A stretch of DNA of 64,000 bases from Thalassoglobus neptunius. GTDB taxonomy: Bacteria > Planctomycetota > Planctomycetia > Planctomycetales > Planctomycetaceae. Where the stretch lies: positions 976,170 through 1,040,169 of the forward strand of contig NZ_SIHI01000001.1 in NCBI RefSeq assembly GCF_007859735.1. The letters are read 5' to 3'. A program made the translations under genes and the position numbers. Positions 44,101 to 52,630 of this stretch are shown piece by piece. Below the pieces are notes generated by a model. The model searched no databases. It had not been told where the DNA came from and was given only the letters and a program-made list of their open reading frames with translations. Positions within the stretch are counted from its first letter, which is position 1. Every line of letters starts with the position of its first letter.

Positions 44101-46611
44101 ATACAGGACAGCTTCAGAACTTGTTGCAAATTCTCTGACAGCAACAACCCGGTCCCACGCACCGATCGATTCGTAGTGCTCGCGGAGTCGCAACAGGTTG
44201 ATGTCGAAGTAACCCCATTCGACTCGATCGATCTTGTTGAGATCGTCGATTTTCTGGAACGATTCGAAAGCCTGATCCAGGAAGCGAAGCGCCTCTTCCG
44301 GACGCTCCATCAGGATGGCAACATGACCTTTGACGAGAAAATGTTCCGACACGATGAGAGGATCGGAATCGAAATGTTCGGCCACGAGTGCCGAGATTCG
44401 TTTCAGAACCTGTTGGGCTTCCTTGTCTCGATCCTGTTTCGCGTAAACGACGGCCAGTTTGTGGTGGGCACTCCGGTATGTTTCGTCGAGGCTTCCTTCG
44501 CCATACCGGGCGATCAACTTTTTGAGGACGGTTTCCGCCTGTTGATACTTCTCCGTTACGTCGTAGCTGTTGGCTGCATTGTACAAACACCACTCATAGG
44601 TGCTGGTGTAGTCAGACAATGACTTTCCATAACGATTCGCTTCCGGATTCCAGAAACCATTCTCGAATAACTCAATCGCTTCGCTGTAGTAGGCAACCGC
44701 ATCCAGGTTTCGACCCTGATCCGCGGAGACGTTTCCGAGGTAGTTCAGAACCATTCCAAGATCGTAGTCAATGTTGTCGTTCGAGTTGTTTCGGAGAAGC
44801 TCAGCCGCTTCCGCGAGTCGATGTCGTGCTTCGTAAGGATCGTCGAAGTTGTAGTAGTACGCGCCCAGCGAGGCCACGGCCACGCAATGAGCGTAGCTTC
44901 CGCGACCCGGCCGCGATTCCCAAAGCTGAATCGCCTGATTCAGGTGAGTCACAGCGTCTTCAGAAAGTTGCTCTGCCAGCACGCATCCCATTTTCGTGAG
45001 CGTGTCGACATGCTGATCAGACTTCTCTCCCAGCGAGGAGCGAAAACCTTCGGCAGCACGTTCCATCAACTCCATCATCATTGGGTCTGCGGAATCCATG
45101 CTGGCTGCGAATTGGGAACAGGCCGAAGCATATTCCCAGTGATCTGTGCCGAGGAGATTTCCGAAGTCGACCAGAAAAATGGTGATTTGATGCCGAAGCT
45201 GTTGGTGGTCCTGAGCTCCAAGGATCTGTGGATTCAGCAATCGGGTCAAAAGATCGAACCGTGCCCGCAATGTCTCGAGACTATCTTGACCGAAAAGACT
45301 TGATGCCAGACCAAGACGCTTTCGCGCAAGTGCCAATGCTTCGGTCGCTTTCCCGGATTGGCTCAGGGTTTGAATTTCCGGGAGGAGGTTCTGGAATTGC
45401 TGATAGTGTTCCCATTGGTCATCGCTCCACGACTCCGCGTCGGTCGTGACAACAGGATCGACCCGGAGATCGGTCGCGCGAAAATTCTCTGTTCCCCATT
45501 GCTGATCGACGATCTGCTTGGCTTCCTCGATCGCTTGCCTGGAGGTCATCCAGTCCTGATTCTCCCATTTCGATCTCGCGACCGTGCGAAGCGCGTAGAC
45601 CAAATTGTCGGCGATTGGTCGGAGACGTTCACGAGGAAATCCTTCGCGAGATCCAATTGCATAAGCTTCTCGAAGCGGCGGAAGTGCCTCCTCGATTTCC
45701 CCCTGCATCAGCAGGATGGCTCCGCGTATCTCGAGGCTGCTGAGATACTCTGACGCAAAAAGTTGACCGGCGTTGCGAAACTGCTCAATCGCAGAGTTGG
45801 CAGAAGAGAGGCCCTTTTCCAGATCGCCGGTTGTCACCTCATACTGTGCGAGGAGATTCAGGACAACTGCGTGATCCGGATGTTGCGGGTGTTGGACCTG
45901 TTGCAAGTCGATTCTCAGTTTGGCCAGCTGCGTTCCGACCGTATCGATCTGGCCAAGTTGAAGCTGCGCCGACTGAATCGACGTCATCGCCATGATCAAG
46001 AATGGGTGTCGCTCGCCGAAGTTTTCTTGTGTCACTTTCGCGAGATTCTCGGCAGCCTCAAGTCCGCTCGTCGCGTCTTCCTCTTTCACTGCCTGCTGCA
46101 ACTGCCGTTGCCAGGCGTACAACTCCTGTCGTTGGGGCAGAGGCATTTCCAACATGACTTTCAGGAATCCCTCCTGTTGTTTCGCCGCAGCGACCCGCCA
46201 GTGTTCTTCCGGTTGATTCAATGACAAAACTCGAACGGCATTCTTCGAGTGTCGTTCCGCAACCTCGTCGCGACCGAGTTCGAGAGCATAGTTGCTGAGC
46301 ACAATGCTCCGGGTTGCAAGACGGAGATCGTCGGGCGGAAAGAGTTGTTCTTCGATGGCGAGTACGCGCTCTCCGGAGGCGAGTGCTTCTGAGACTTCTC
46401 CATTTCCCCACAGGGCAGTGATGGATTGATTCCGGGTGGTTCTCCCATCTTCCAGGTTTTTTCGAGCTGCCTGGGATTCGATAGCTTCAGCTTCATAAGA
46501 GAAAGCTGCGGGAAGAAAACTGCCTGCACAGAAGAGTGCGATCACCGCGATGATCCACCGTGAACAGCTTCGCGAATTCCGGCAATCAGAGGTCATCACA
46601 GTGCACGCCAT
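41146..46611 (-). CDS. Secreted TPR-CHAT (caspase-like) protein
   Basis: The frame opens with a TTG at 46632; the start is likely the ATG at 46611 or 46596, before a signal peptide (SRWIIAVIALFCAGSFLPAAFS). About 1400 residues of tetratricopeptide-like helical repeats follow, many with tandem Leu/Ala-rich helix pairs such as ALPPLREAYAIG and ALPLARSASDGFRRLWG. The C-terminal 330 residues are a CHAT domain with the caspase-type His in LHLATHGFY (H1650) and Cys in VLSACESGLG (C1734), numbered from 46632. Both catalytic residues are intact. CHAT proteases cleave partners in defence and signalling systems; an exported version with such long TPR arrays is unusual. Targets unknown. Confidence 0.9.
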   Translation of the reverse strand: MACTVMTSDCRNSRSCSRWIIAVIALFCAGSFLPAAFSYEAEAIESQAARKNLEDGRTTRNQSITALWGNGEVSEALASGERVLAIEEQLFPPDDLRLATRSIVLSNYALELGRDEVAERHSKNAVRVLSLNQPEEHWRVAAAKQQEGFLKVMLEMPLPQRQELYAWQRQLQQAVKEEDATSGLEAAENLAKVTQENFGERHPFLIMAMTSIQSAQLQLGQIDTVGTQLAKLRIDLQQVQHPQHPDHAVVLNLLAQYEVTTGDLEKGLSSANSAIEQFRNAGQLFASEYLSSLEIRGAILLMQGEIEEALPPLREAYAIGSREGFPRERLRPIADNLVYALRTVARSKWENQDWMTSRQAIEEAKQIVDQQWGTENFRATDLRVDPVVTTDAESWSDDQWEHYQQFQNLLPEIQTLSQSGKATEALALARKRLGLASSLFGQDSLETLRARFDLLTRLLNPQILGAQDHQQLRHQITIFLVDFGNLLGTDHWEYASACSQFAASMDSADPMMMELMERAAEGFRSSLGEKSDQHVDTLTKMGCVLAEQLSEDAVTHLNQAIQLWESRPGRGSYAHCVAVASLGAYYYNFDDPYEARHRLAEAAELLRNNSNDNIDYDLGMVLNYLGNVSADQGRNLDAVAYYSEAIELFENGFWNPEANRYGKSLSDYTSTYEWCLYNAANSYDVTEKYQQAETVLKKLIARYGEGSLDETYRSAHHKLAVVYAKQDRDKEAQQVLKRISALVAEHFDSDPLIVSEHFLVKGHVAILMERPEEALRFLDQAFESFQKIDDLNKIDRVEWGYFDINLLRLREHYESIGAWDRVVAVREFATSSEAVLYAKWPDILDQLRVELELARRIAALDEESLPTYTQLVADTDALKKQDANRIDPKLVERSPQLIQDIEEILGPLSLPLLAYAREMADYYESQELFDKSLEMSSLAVTCATKHFGFRHSEVIPLLTQRARLLRILGKYRESRLLAEQAVQTAEEEMGDGSFDTFSARLELATLYSTIEDFGSALPLARSASDGFRRLWGDENLEYATALQLTGEIYYGIGQPDLGHSQILKSYEVMKRILKPDDRNFLRNKVVLAVSTASNPARSEEAHKRFDSVVSEYEAAGLDQTAEFQQLLIHLGTALLNWNELEEAEQVLQRAKAGLAIDETTAALRQVLLSTLGTVQRKSGNISEAREHLTAALQLQEHLFGRESKTVAETRFQLAVIEKLLGNIESARSHVQQCLRIEQAELSKIGGLLSDSSLLNLLNKEERPLDLLVSLVDDESDPEVIQNAFQWTVQRKGLALDLSCRTKSLQHSRSFDTRTLALIEQIRLLNQELADLALKESSNLSEEEIAIERQKRLKAIAEAQSDLSERLRGEQISLPSPSAVLTELGQFIDENWAYLEFLKVDQFRPRDSSEPSHRYVAFIVRNQSQELQIDFADLGDAAEIESMIDVLRRTTREVPRMMRFSDEEQLEEQYRELAFELYEALLGPFQKQIHNAETLILGPDAAISTVPFAALVDADDRYLVESKEISYVSSARDLMRSNGAPGVGTVVISNPNFDADLAEREESIARVNDEDQSRMLLTMRGEEEIDLRSLRWKRLPGAEDEATDVEHLLRETAYGPVKTYIGNDAVEELLKSTYAARILHLATHGFYVPLAEQEDFGNAFQRSASINTNLFRLRSAENPLLRSGIVLAGANRASQPGDEDRLEDGWVTAQEIARMEFRNTELVVLSACESGLGDISSGQGVHGIRRAFLNAGAHSILTSLFKVPDIETRELMRAFYQQLLESPNRRAALCRAQRQRIKERREQHGGAHPFFWASFILFGSGN

Positions 46612-46898
46612 GTTCAAGGGGAAGTGACTCAAGAGCGAAAGCGTTCCGCGTCAGCGTTCTCTCCGTTAGCGAATATTCTACGGCAGTGCGTATTGCGATG
46701 AAAACTCGATATCAGCCGGAGTTTGACCAATGACCCGGAATTCGAGGCAGGCAACTTCGGGTATGACTGTTCTCAGACCTCCATTAAAATGCCGGTCCAC
46801 TCGAAACCGCCAAGAGGGCAATCCGTCGACTGGAGAGAACCCGAGACGGGAATTTTGCGAGTGGATGATTCGGAGTGTGAAGACTTAGGAGTCAGTCT

Positions 46899-47594
46899 GT
46901 GATCGTTTCGCATAAGTATCGGTACATCTTCATCAAGACAAACAAGACGGCAGGCACCTCTGTGGAGATTGCACTGTCAAAGTTTTGTGGACCGGATGAC
47001 ATCATCACGCCGATTTCGCCCGTCGACGAACAGAAGCGAACAGAGCTTGGCTATCGCGGACCGCAAAATTATCAGGCACCGATCTCTCAGTACGGAGTGA
47101 AGGACGCCTTGAAGCTGATGACCAAAGGCAAGCAGAAGACGAAGTTCTACAATCACATGTCAGCCCGTGAAGTGATTGATTTCGTCGGACAGGACATCTG
47201 GGATCAATACTTCACATTTTGCTTCGAGCGAAATCCCTGGGACCGGATCGTGTCGCTGTACTACTGGCGCAACAAGACCGAGCCGCGTCCGACCATCTCG
47301 GAGTTCATTGAATCTCCCGATCCGCAAATGCTTAAGAATCGAGGAATCAATCTCTACACAATCGACGGCGAAGTCGTGGTCGATCGCGTGTGCAAGTTTG
47401 AAAATCTGGCTGACGACCTCGAAGAGATCCGCAAGCAGGTTGGTATCCCGGAGCCTCTCGAGCTCCCTAACGCCAAGTCAGGTCATCGCAAAGATAAGCG
47501 AAGCTATTGCGAGATTCTGAGTGACGACGATCGAGATCGCGTGGCAGAGATGTTCAGCGACGAAATCGAACGGCTCGGATACACGTGGGAGTAG
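46899..47594 (+). CDS. Sulfotransferase family 2 protein
   Basis: Starts at a GTG, with AGGAG seven bases upstream. 231 residues, the length of a compact Sulfotransfer_2 domain. The PAPS-binding elements are seen: KTNKTAGTSVE (5'-phosphosulfate loop) near residue 14 and ERNPWDRIVSLYYW (3'-phosphate loop) near residue 110. These enzymes move a sulfuryl group from PAPS to carbohydrates or other hydroxyls. The presence of a CysH reductase later in the window shows assimilation of activated sulfate, but there is no adjacent sulfate-activation gene. No membrane helix, so it is likely cytoplasmic. The gap 46612-46898 holds nothing recognisable. Confidence 0.85.
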   Translation: MIVSHKYRYIFIKTNKTAGTSVEIALSKFCGPDDIITPISPVDEQKRTELGYRGPQNYQAPISQYGVKDALKLMTKGKQKTKFYNHMSAREVIDFVGQDIWDQYFTFCFERNPWDRIVSLYYWRNKTEPRPTISEFIESPDPQMLKNRGINLYTIDGEVVVDRVCKFENLADDLEEIRKQVGIPEPLELPNAKSGHRKDKRSYCEILSDDDRDRVAEMFSDEIERLGYTWE

Positions 47595-48210
47595 AGCAGT
47601 CGCAGCAGCGAGGCTGATTCGGAAGTTGGTCCGCTTGGGCGGATTGAGTTGTTGAGAAGTTGGAACTGTCGAACGGAAAGATCACCCGCCGAAGAGGGGA
47701 AAATAAAACGAGCCTCGACCCCGGCGGGCTGACCGGGGGAGGCTCTAATCCAGTGAGGCGGGCCAGCACTCACTGGCGTTCCTTAATCGTCGGTAACAGA
47801 GGGCAATAAGTCAATAAACAAAAGCGTTTTCAGTGGAAAATCTGGGATGAGAGAAGAGATTTTTTCCGAGCTTTCTGGTTGCAATCGTCGCACCCAATGC
47901 GTGAGTGGTGTTGACGCGTACAGTAGGTTAGGTTTGGTCGAGCACCAAACGGCAGAAATCCATTCAAAACGGTCAAATTCCCAGTGAATGACGCCAAAAT
48001 CCGTTTCGGGCGGGGTCGGAAGAAAAAAGAGCAGTCGAGACGCGACAGCCTCTGATTTCGCCCTGTGCAGTCGCGAATTTTTCGGACTCAATTTGTGGGT
48101 CGTCGACACGTCTCCGGCAGAACGAAGTTTACTGACACCAAATGTCAGTTTGTCAGCGCGAAACATCATTGTTCAGAAGGCGGCTGAGAGACTGTCGATC
48201 TCGCTTCGCG
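47595..48210. other. Intergenic region with two strong hairpins
   Basis: No convincing gene. GAGCCTC (47710-47716) pairs with GAGGCTC (47739-47745) and encloses CCCCGG/CCGGGG; on the minus strand it is followed by CGTTTTATTTT, so it works as a minus-strand terminator although no minus-strand gene precedes it. Next to it, CCAGTGAG (47750-47757) pairs perfectly with CTCACTGG (47769-47776). A 128-codon minus frame at 47783-48169 lies between this terminator and the one at 48211-48255, but it has no ribosome-binding site and an odd composition. Confidence 0.55.
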
Positions 48211-48255
48211 AATACAAAACGGCCCGACAGAAACTTTCGATTCTGTCGGGCCGTT
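48211..48255 (-). terminator. Rho-independent terminator of the thioester-reductase-like gene
   Basis: On the minus strand AACGGCCCGACAGAA pairs perfectly with TTCTGTCGGGCCGTT (48255-48241 and 48232-48218), an 8-base loop between, followed by TTTTGTATT. It lies 32 bp after the stop of the gene at 48287. Confidence 0.9.
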
Positions 48256-48286
48256 GATGTCTATTCAGAGATCAGCGGAAGCAGCT

Positions 48287-49438
48287 TTAGGCCGGAACCA
48301 GAGCAACTTCGCTTTCGTTGACCTTTGGGTCTCGCCAGTTGAAGCTGCGAGCGATCGCGTCCTTTGCCATCAGCGTCAGCATGTCGCGGTCAACATGTGG
48401 GCAAAGGTTTTGCGGAACCGCTGTCTGAGTGTTCGTCGAATCGAATTCCGGATCGTCTTTCCAATACGATTCGTAAACTTCCATGTGCTTGAAGAACACT
48501 TTCTCCATTTCGGTCGGTTCGGAAGTTTGGTTCTCGTCTGTTTCCAGTCCAAGACCGTAGAGCCCGATTACTTCTTCGATGACATCTCGAATCAGCCGTG
48601 AAGGGACCGGAAGGCGAGGTGTCAAATGGTAGGTCTTACCGTGCAGCGTTTTGTCGGTCACGATCGTCGCCATCACTTCGGAAACCCAGTCCACTGGGAC
48701 AAGATTCTTCCGCTCGTCTCCGGACGACTTAACGTTGATGTTGCTGGCGTCGACCTTCCCGGAGAAGTGAGTTTCGTGCATGCTGCGTGCAATCGTGTAA
48801 GCGAGTTGCACCATGGCGTAAAAGTTGTGGTAGGTGAACGTCAGACCCGTTTGCGAATCGCCGACGATAATTGCCGGGCGGAAGACGGTCAGGTCATTGA
48901 TGAAGTTTGCTTCACGGACCAGCTTCTCGGCCATGACTTTGCTTTCCTCGTAAGGATTCGCAAATTCCTGTCCGACGTCGAGTTCTGACTCGAGGATGCG
49001 GCCTTCTCGAAGCCCAGCGACGTAAGCTGTTGAGACGTGGAAAAACTCCTTGATTCCGGCTTGCTGGCAGAATTCGAGAACTGTCGCGGTTCCATCGACG
49101 TTCGATCGCCACGGTTCGCTGTCTCGACCGGTGCTGACGAAGGAAAGGCTCGCCGCGTTGTGAATCATCGATGAGCAGTTTTCACTCGCCCATTTGATGT
49201 CTGTGTTCGACAAACCGAGATCCGGAGAGTTGATATCGCCTTTGAGTACGACAGGTCGGGGCAACTGTTCTCCGAGAATGTTGTCCCACACTCTCATCGC
49301 TGCTTCGACGCGTGCTTCCGGACTGGTTCGACGACTGGGACGAGCAAGGACGGCCAGCTTGACACCGTTCTTCAACAAATCCTTCATCAAATATCGACCA
49401 AGCAGACCGGTAGCGCCTGTCAACAAAAGGTGGTCCAT
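48287..49438 (-). CDS. SDR-type NAD-binding domain 4 protein (thioester reductase / fatty acyl-CoA reductase-like)
   Basis: Start at the ATG at 49438 (MDHLLLTGATGLLGRYLMKD), where the Rossmann strand begins; the frame is open to 49507. The glycine loop TGATGLLG, the S-T active-site stretch in FFHVSTAYVAG, and the catalytic YEESK (Y and K of YxxxK) are all present. The region after it (LTVFRPAIIVGDSQTG) is typical of the male-sterility/thioester-reductase group, which reduces acyl thioesters to aldehydes or alcohols, or acts as a related SDR. The C-terminal 100 residues (FFKHMEVYESYW) are poorly conserved. Ends at a strong terminator. Substrate unknown. Confidence 0.82.
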   Translation of the reverse strand: MDHLLLTGATGLLGRYLMKDLLKNGVKLAVLARPSRRTSPEARVEAAMRVWDNILGEQLPRPVVLKGDINSPDLGLSNTDIKWASENCSSMIHNAASLSFVSTGRDSEPWRSNVDGTATVLEFCQQAGIKEFFHVSTAYVAGLREGRILESELDVGQEFANPYEESKVMAEKLVREANFINDLTVFRPAIIVGDSQTGLTFTYHNFYAMVQLAYTIARSMHETHFSGKVDASNINVKSSGDERKNLVPVDWVSEVMATIVTDKTLHGKTYHLTPRLPVPSRLIRDVIEEVIGLYGLGLETDENQTSEPTEMEKVFFKHMEVYESYWKDDPEFDSTNTQTAVPQNLCPHVDRDMLTLMAKDAIARSFNWRDPKVNESEVALVPA

Positions 49439-50883
49439 ACTCAAGACTTCCTGTAAAGAGGAGTGGGAGTCAATGCAGCAGCTTCGCTGTCTTTTTGCAA
49501 AAATCACACTTGAAGATTGTGGGAGAGACTACTCACGCCCAGAGCAAGACTCAACTGAATTCACGAATCGTAAAACCGAATCTTGAATAATTGAGCGGCC
49601 AGCGTCTTGTCGTGCCTCTTTGATGATTCTAAACGATCGTGTCGACCTGAGGGGTGAGAGATGAAGATTTTGCGGCTGCAAACCGGGAATTCCGGAGTTT
49701 TCTTCAAGTTGGGGCGATCTGTTTCAAAGTGTGAGAAATCCCGGTTATGATGTCTGTGTGTGGCTGTAACTGATTGCCGTGTCGTTGGTTACGCGTTCCT
49801 AGCGAGAGGCAGCCGCTTCGCAGGGGTGACTTTGCCACTGATTCGGTTCGGGAATGTGGGCGAAAAGAAGTTCTTTGGAAGAATTTATGAAGTCGGGGGA
49901 GTTTGTTCCGACAATAGCAGACAATTTGGCGTGCGGCGGCTTTGTGGTCTTCGTGAACGTTTGGCCAGTGACGCGAGCCTTTACGGACGGTAAGGGATTC
50001 GGCTATTCTGTCACGCCAGATACAACTTTGTCTCAGATGAGCCTGTTGCTCACTCTGAGAGAGTTTGCCCCGTGTTCACACGCGATTGACTGTGCCTGTG
50101 TACTGGCAGTGTTAAGAGCGAAATCGGGTCGACGATTGCTGTTCGTCTCGGATGTGTCTTTCCTGCGGGTGACTCCTACTGAGTTCCTTGCAGTCCGAAG
50201 GGTCCACAATCCGGCGAACGTCCGATGAGACACACATTTCACGAATCAAGAATACAGTTATCAATCAGGCGGCTATCAGCGTCGCATTTGAAGAGTCGTC
50301 TTATCGGCAGACTTCAGATGGTGTCAAGGTGATGGCGCTTGTTGTGAAGATTGACTAAGTAACGACAGCGTTTGCACACAGTTTCTAGTACTTAAATTTC
50401 ACCAAGGTTTGCACAGAGTGTATTCCAACTCTTGTTTCCGAGACGTCATGCAGGGTAACCGGACAGTCCGGATAGGTGTCAGCCAACAAAGTTCGCTGAT
50501 TTCTTCAGCGAACGTCAGACGGATCACGTTTCAAGATTTGACGATCGAATCCGGTTCGATGTCGAGGCAAGAGTTCATGGCGTCAAGTATGTTGCTGGGC
50601 GGTTTTTCTGTCCCCGCGTGTGAAGAATTCGCGGATTTGAGAGAAGTTCAGGCGAGAAACCCGCAGGAGTCAGCTCTGGTTCGAGGTCGAACCAGTCACA
50701 AAAAGGATCACCGCTTCAGAAAGGTGAGTTCAAATGGATTTGAGGCCAATCGAGTCAGTCGGGATAATTGCCAGTTCTTTGGCAGTTGACCAGACGAGGC
50801 TCCCTTTGAGTCTCCCGTGATTCCACAACACATCGACATCAATGGGATGCACCCTGTTCGTCGCCGCAGGCGAAGAGGGTTTT
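49439..50883. other. Long gene-free region and structured leader in front of RNase E/G
   Basis: About 1.4 kb between divergent genes. Several plus-strand frames are open (for example 49854-50228 and 50409-50789), but their starts, composition and lack of ribosome sites argue against genes. Two perfect hairpins lie in the last 400 bp: GTTCGCTGA/TCAGCGAAC (50491-50499 and 50505-50513, 5-base loop) and CTGGTTCG/CGAACCAG (50676-50683 and 50688-50695, tetraloop AGGT). A smaller palindrome, CCGGACAGTCCGG, lies at about 50458-50471. These could belong to the 5' untranslated region of the RNase gene. Confidence 0.5.
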
Positions 50884-52449
50884 ATGAAAAAGGAAATGTT
50901 GATCAATGTTCTCCAGCCAGAGGAGAGCAGAATCGCCATCGTTGAAGATGGCACGCTCGAAGAATTGTACGTCGAACGCACAAGCATCGAGCAGTATACA
51001 GGGAACATCTATAAAGGCCGGGTCGTCAACATCGAGCCCAGCATTCAGGCCGTCTTTGTCGACTTTGGCGTCGGGCGAAACGGATTCCTTCACGTCAGCG
51101 ATGTGGAGTATCAATACTACAAGCACCTGCTTTCCGACCGGGAACGCAACGACGCCGAACGGAACCGAAACTCGAAGTTCAACGAACGGACCTCTCGAAA
51201 TAAACCCCCGATTCAGGACATCTTCCAGCGAGGAAGCGAAGTCCTGGTTCAGGTGATCAAAGAGGGAATCGGGAATAAAGGTCCGACACTTTCGACCTAT
51301 ATCAGCATCCCGGGGCGTTACCTCGTCTTGATGCCGGGGCTGAATCGTCTTGGAGTGAGCCGCAAGATTGCAGACGAAGATCTGCGACGCGACTTGCGAA
51401 AAATCCTGCGCAATCTCGATCCGCCTGAAGGGCTCGGTTTCATCATTCGTACAGCGGGTGCAGATCGGACGGAAAAAGATCTTCAGCGGGACATGAACTA
51501 TCTGCTTCGCCTGTGGAAAACGATCGTCAGGCGAATCAAAAAGCTGCCTGCCCCGGTCGATATCTACGAAGAAAGCGACATCGTTCTGCGAACCATTCGG
51601 GATATCTACTCGAGCGGAATCGATGCCATCTGGATCGATGAAGAAGAGACCTACAAACGGGCTCGCGAATTCATGAAGGCGGTCATGCCCAAGAACGCTG
51701 ACTCGATCAAGCTGTTCGAAGGGAAGGAGCCGATTTTTCATACCTACAAGATTGAGAACGAGATCGACCGGATTCAAAGTCGACACGTTCCACTACCCGG
51801 TGGGGCATCGCTTGTCATTGACCAGACCGAAGCCCTCGTGGCGATCGACGTCAACAGCGGAAGCTATCGGGCTGATGACGATGCGGAGAAGAGTGCCTAT
51901 CAGGTCAATCTTCGCGCAGCGGAAGAGATTGCTCGACAGATTCGCCTGCGTGACCTCGGCGGTGTGATCGTCAACGACTTCATTGATATGCGAGACGAAC
52001 GGCATCGACGCGGCGTGGAGCGAAAACTTCGCGACTGTGTTGCCAGAGACCGGGCGCGAACAAAAGTGCTTCGCATCAGTCCGTTCGGCTTGATCGAGAT
52101 GACACGGCAGCGGATTCGACCGTCGCTTCGCCGAAGCATCTATGAAGACTGTCCATGCTGTAATGGGACCGGACAGGTCAAGACAGCCGAGAGTATGGCC
52201 ATTGAAGTTATGCGTGCCTTGATGACAGCCTCAGCCCATTCTGATGTCAGCACCGTCAAGGTGGAACTGCATCAGCAGGTTGCCGACTACCTCATCAACA
52301 ACAAACGCCGCGAGATGCTGGAACTCGAAGAAGAATACTCCGTCAAGGTCCACTTTCAGACCGCCGCAAATGTGGGACCGGCCCATCTCAGTCTCCGCTG
52401 TCTGAACAACAATGGATCACATGTGAAAGTAGCGGAAGCTCGAAACTAA
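50884..52449 (+). CDS. Ribonuclease E/G family endoribonuclease
   Basis: Start at the ATG at 50884 (MKKEMLINVLQPEESRIAIV), with GAGG five bases upstream; a longer frame opens at 50842. 521 residues, the length of the catalytic half of RNase E or of RNase G. An S1 domain (NIYKGRVVNIEPSIQAVFVD and NGFLHVSDV) contains a charged insert of about 30 residues. The DNase-I-like catalytic site has the metal-binding aspartates in VAIDVNSG (D322) and VNDFIDM (D365). CPCCNG is the zinc-link motif that joins protomers in RNase E. It lacks the long C-terminal degradosome scaffold. Housekeeping RNA decay and rRNA processing. Confidence 0.94.
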   Translation: MKKEMLINVLQPEESRIAIVEDGTLEELYVERTSIEQYTGNIYKGRVVNIEPSIQAVFVDFGVGRNGFLHVSDVEYQYYKHLLSDRERNDAERNRNSKFNERTSRNKPPIQDIFQRGSEVLVQVIKEGIGNKGPTLSTYISIPGRYLVLMPGLNRLGVSRKIADEDLRRDLRKILRNLDPPEGLGFIIRTAGADRTEKDLQRDMNYLLRLWKTIVRRIKKLPAPVDIYEESDIVLRTIRDIYSSGIDAIWIDEEETYKRAREFMKAVMPKNADSIKLFEGKEPIFHTYKIENEIDRIQSRHVPLPGGASLVIDQTEALVAIDVNSGSYRADDDAEKSAYQVNLRAAEEIARQIRLRDLGGVIVNDFIDMRDERHRRGVERKLRDCVARDRARTKVLRISPFGLIEMTRQRIRPSLRRSIYEDCPCCNGTGQVKTAESMAIEVMRALMTASAHSDVSTVKVELHQQVADYLINNKRREMLELEEEYSVKVHFQTAANVGPAHLSLRCLNNNGSHVKVAEARN

Positions 52450-52630
52450 CGGAGTTCACCTGCGATCATACTCCCCCCGATAGAGGGTCCGCCTTGACTT
52501 TCAATTCGGGGGAGAAGTAGCCTCGTTGTTGTGCAGGGCGCAGCGAGGTGGACATGTGAACGACAACCTTCGTGAACTCATTGAGTGGACTGTCACGCGG
52601 CAGCCCACATGCGATGAAATTCGCAGACTC

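Noticed and set aside
47783-48169. Minus-strand 128-codon frame between two terminators
   Set aside because: No ribosome site, composition unlike neighbours, no recognisable domain. Kept only as a note in the intergenic entry.
49854-50228. Plus-strand frame of 124 codons before RNase E/G
   Set aside because: No ribosome site; sequence has no domain and atypical composition.
50409-50789. Plus-strand frame of 126 codons before RNase E/G
   Set aside because: Starts with TTG without a ribosome site and overlaps the leader hairpins.
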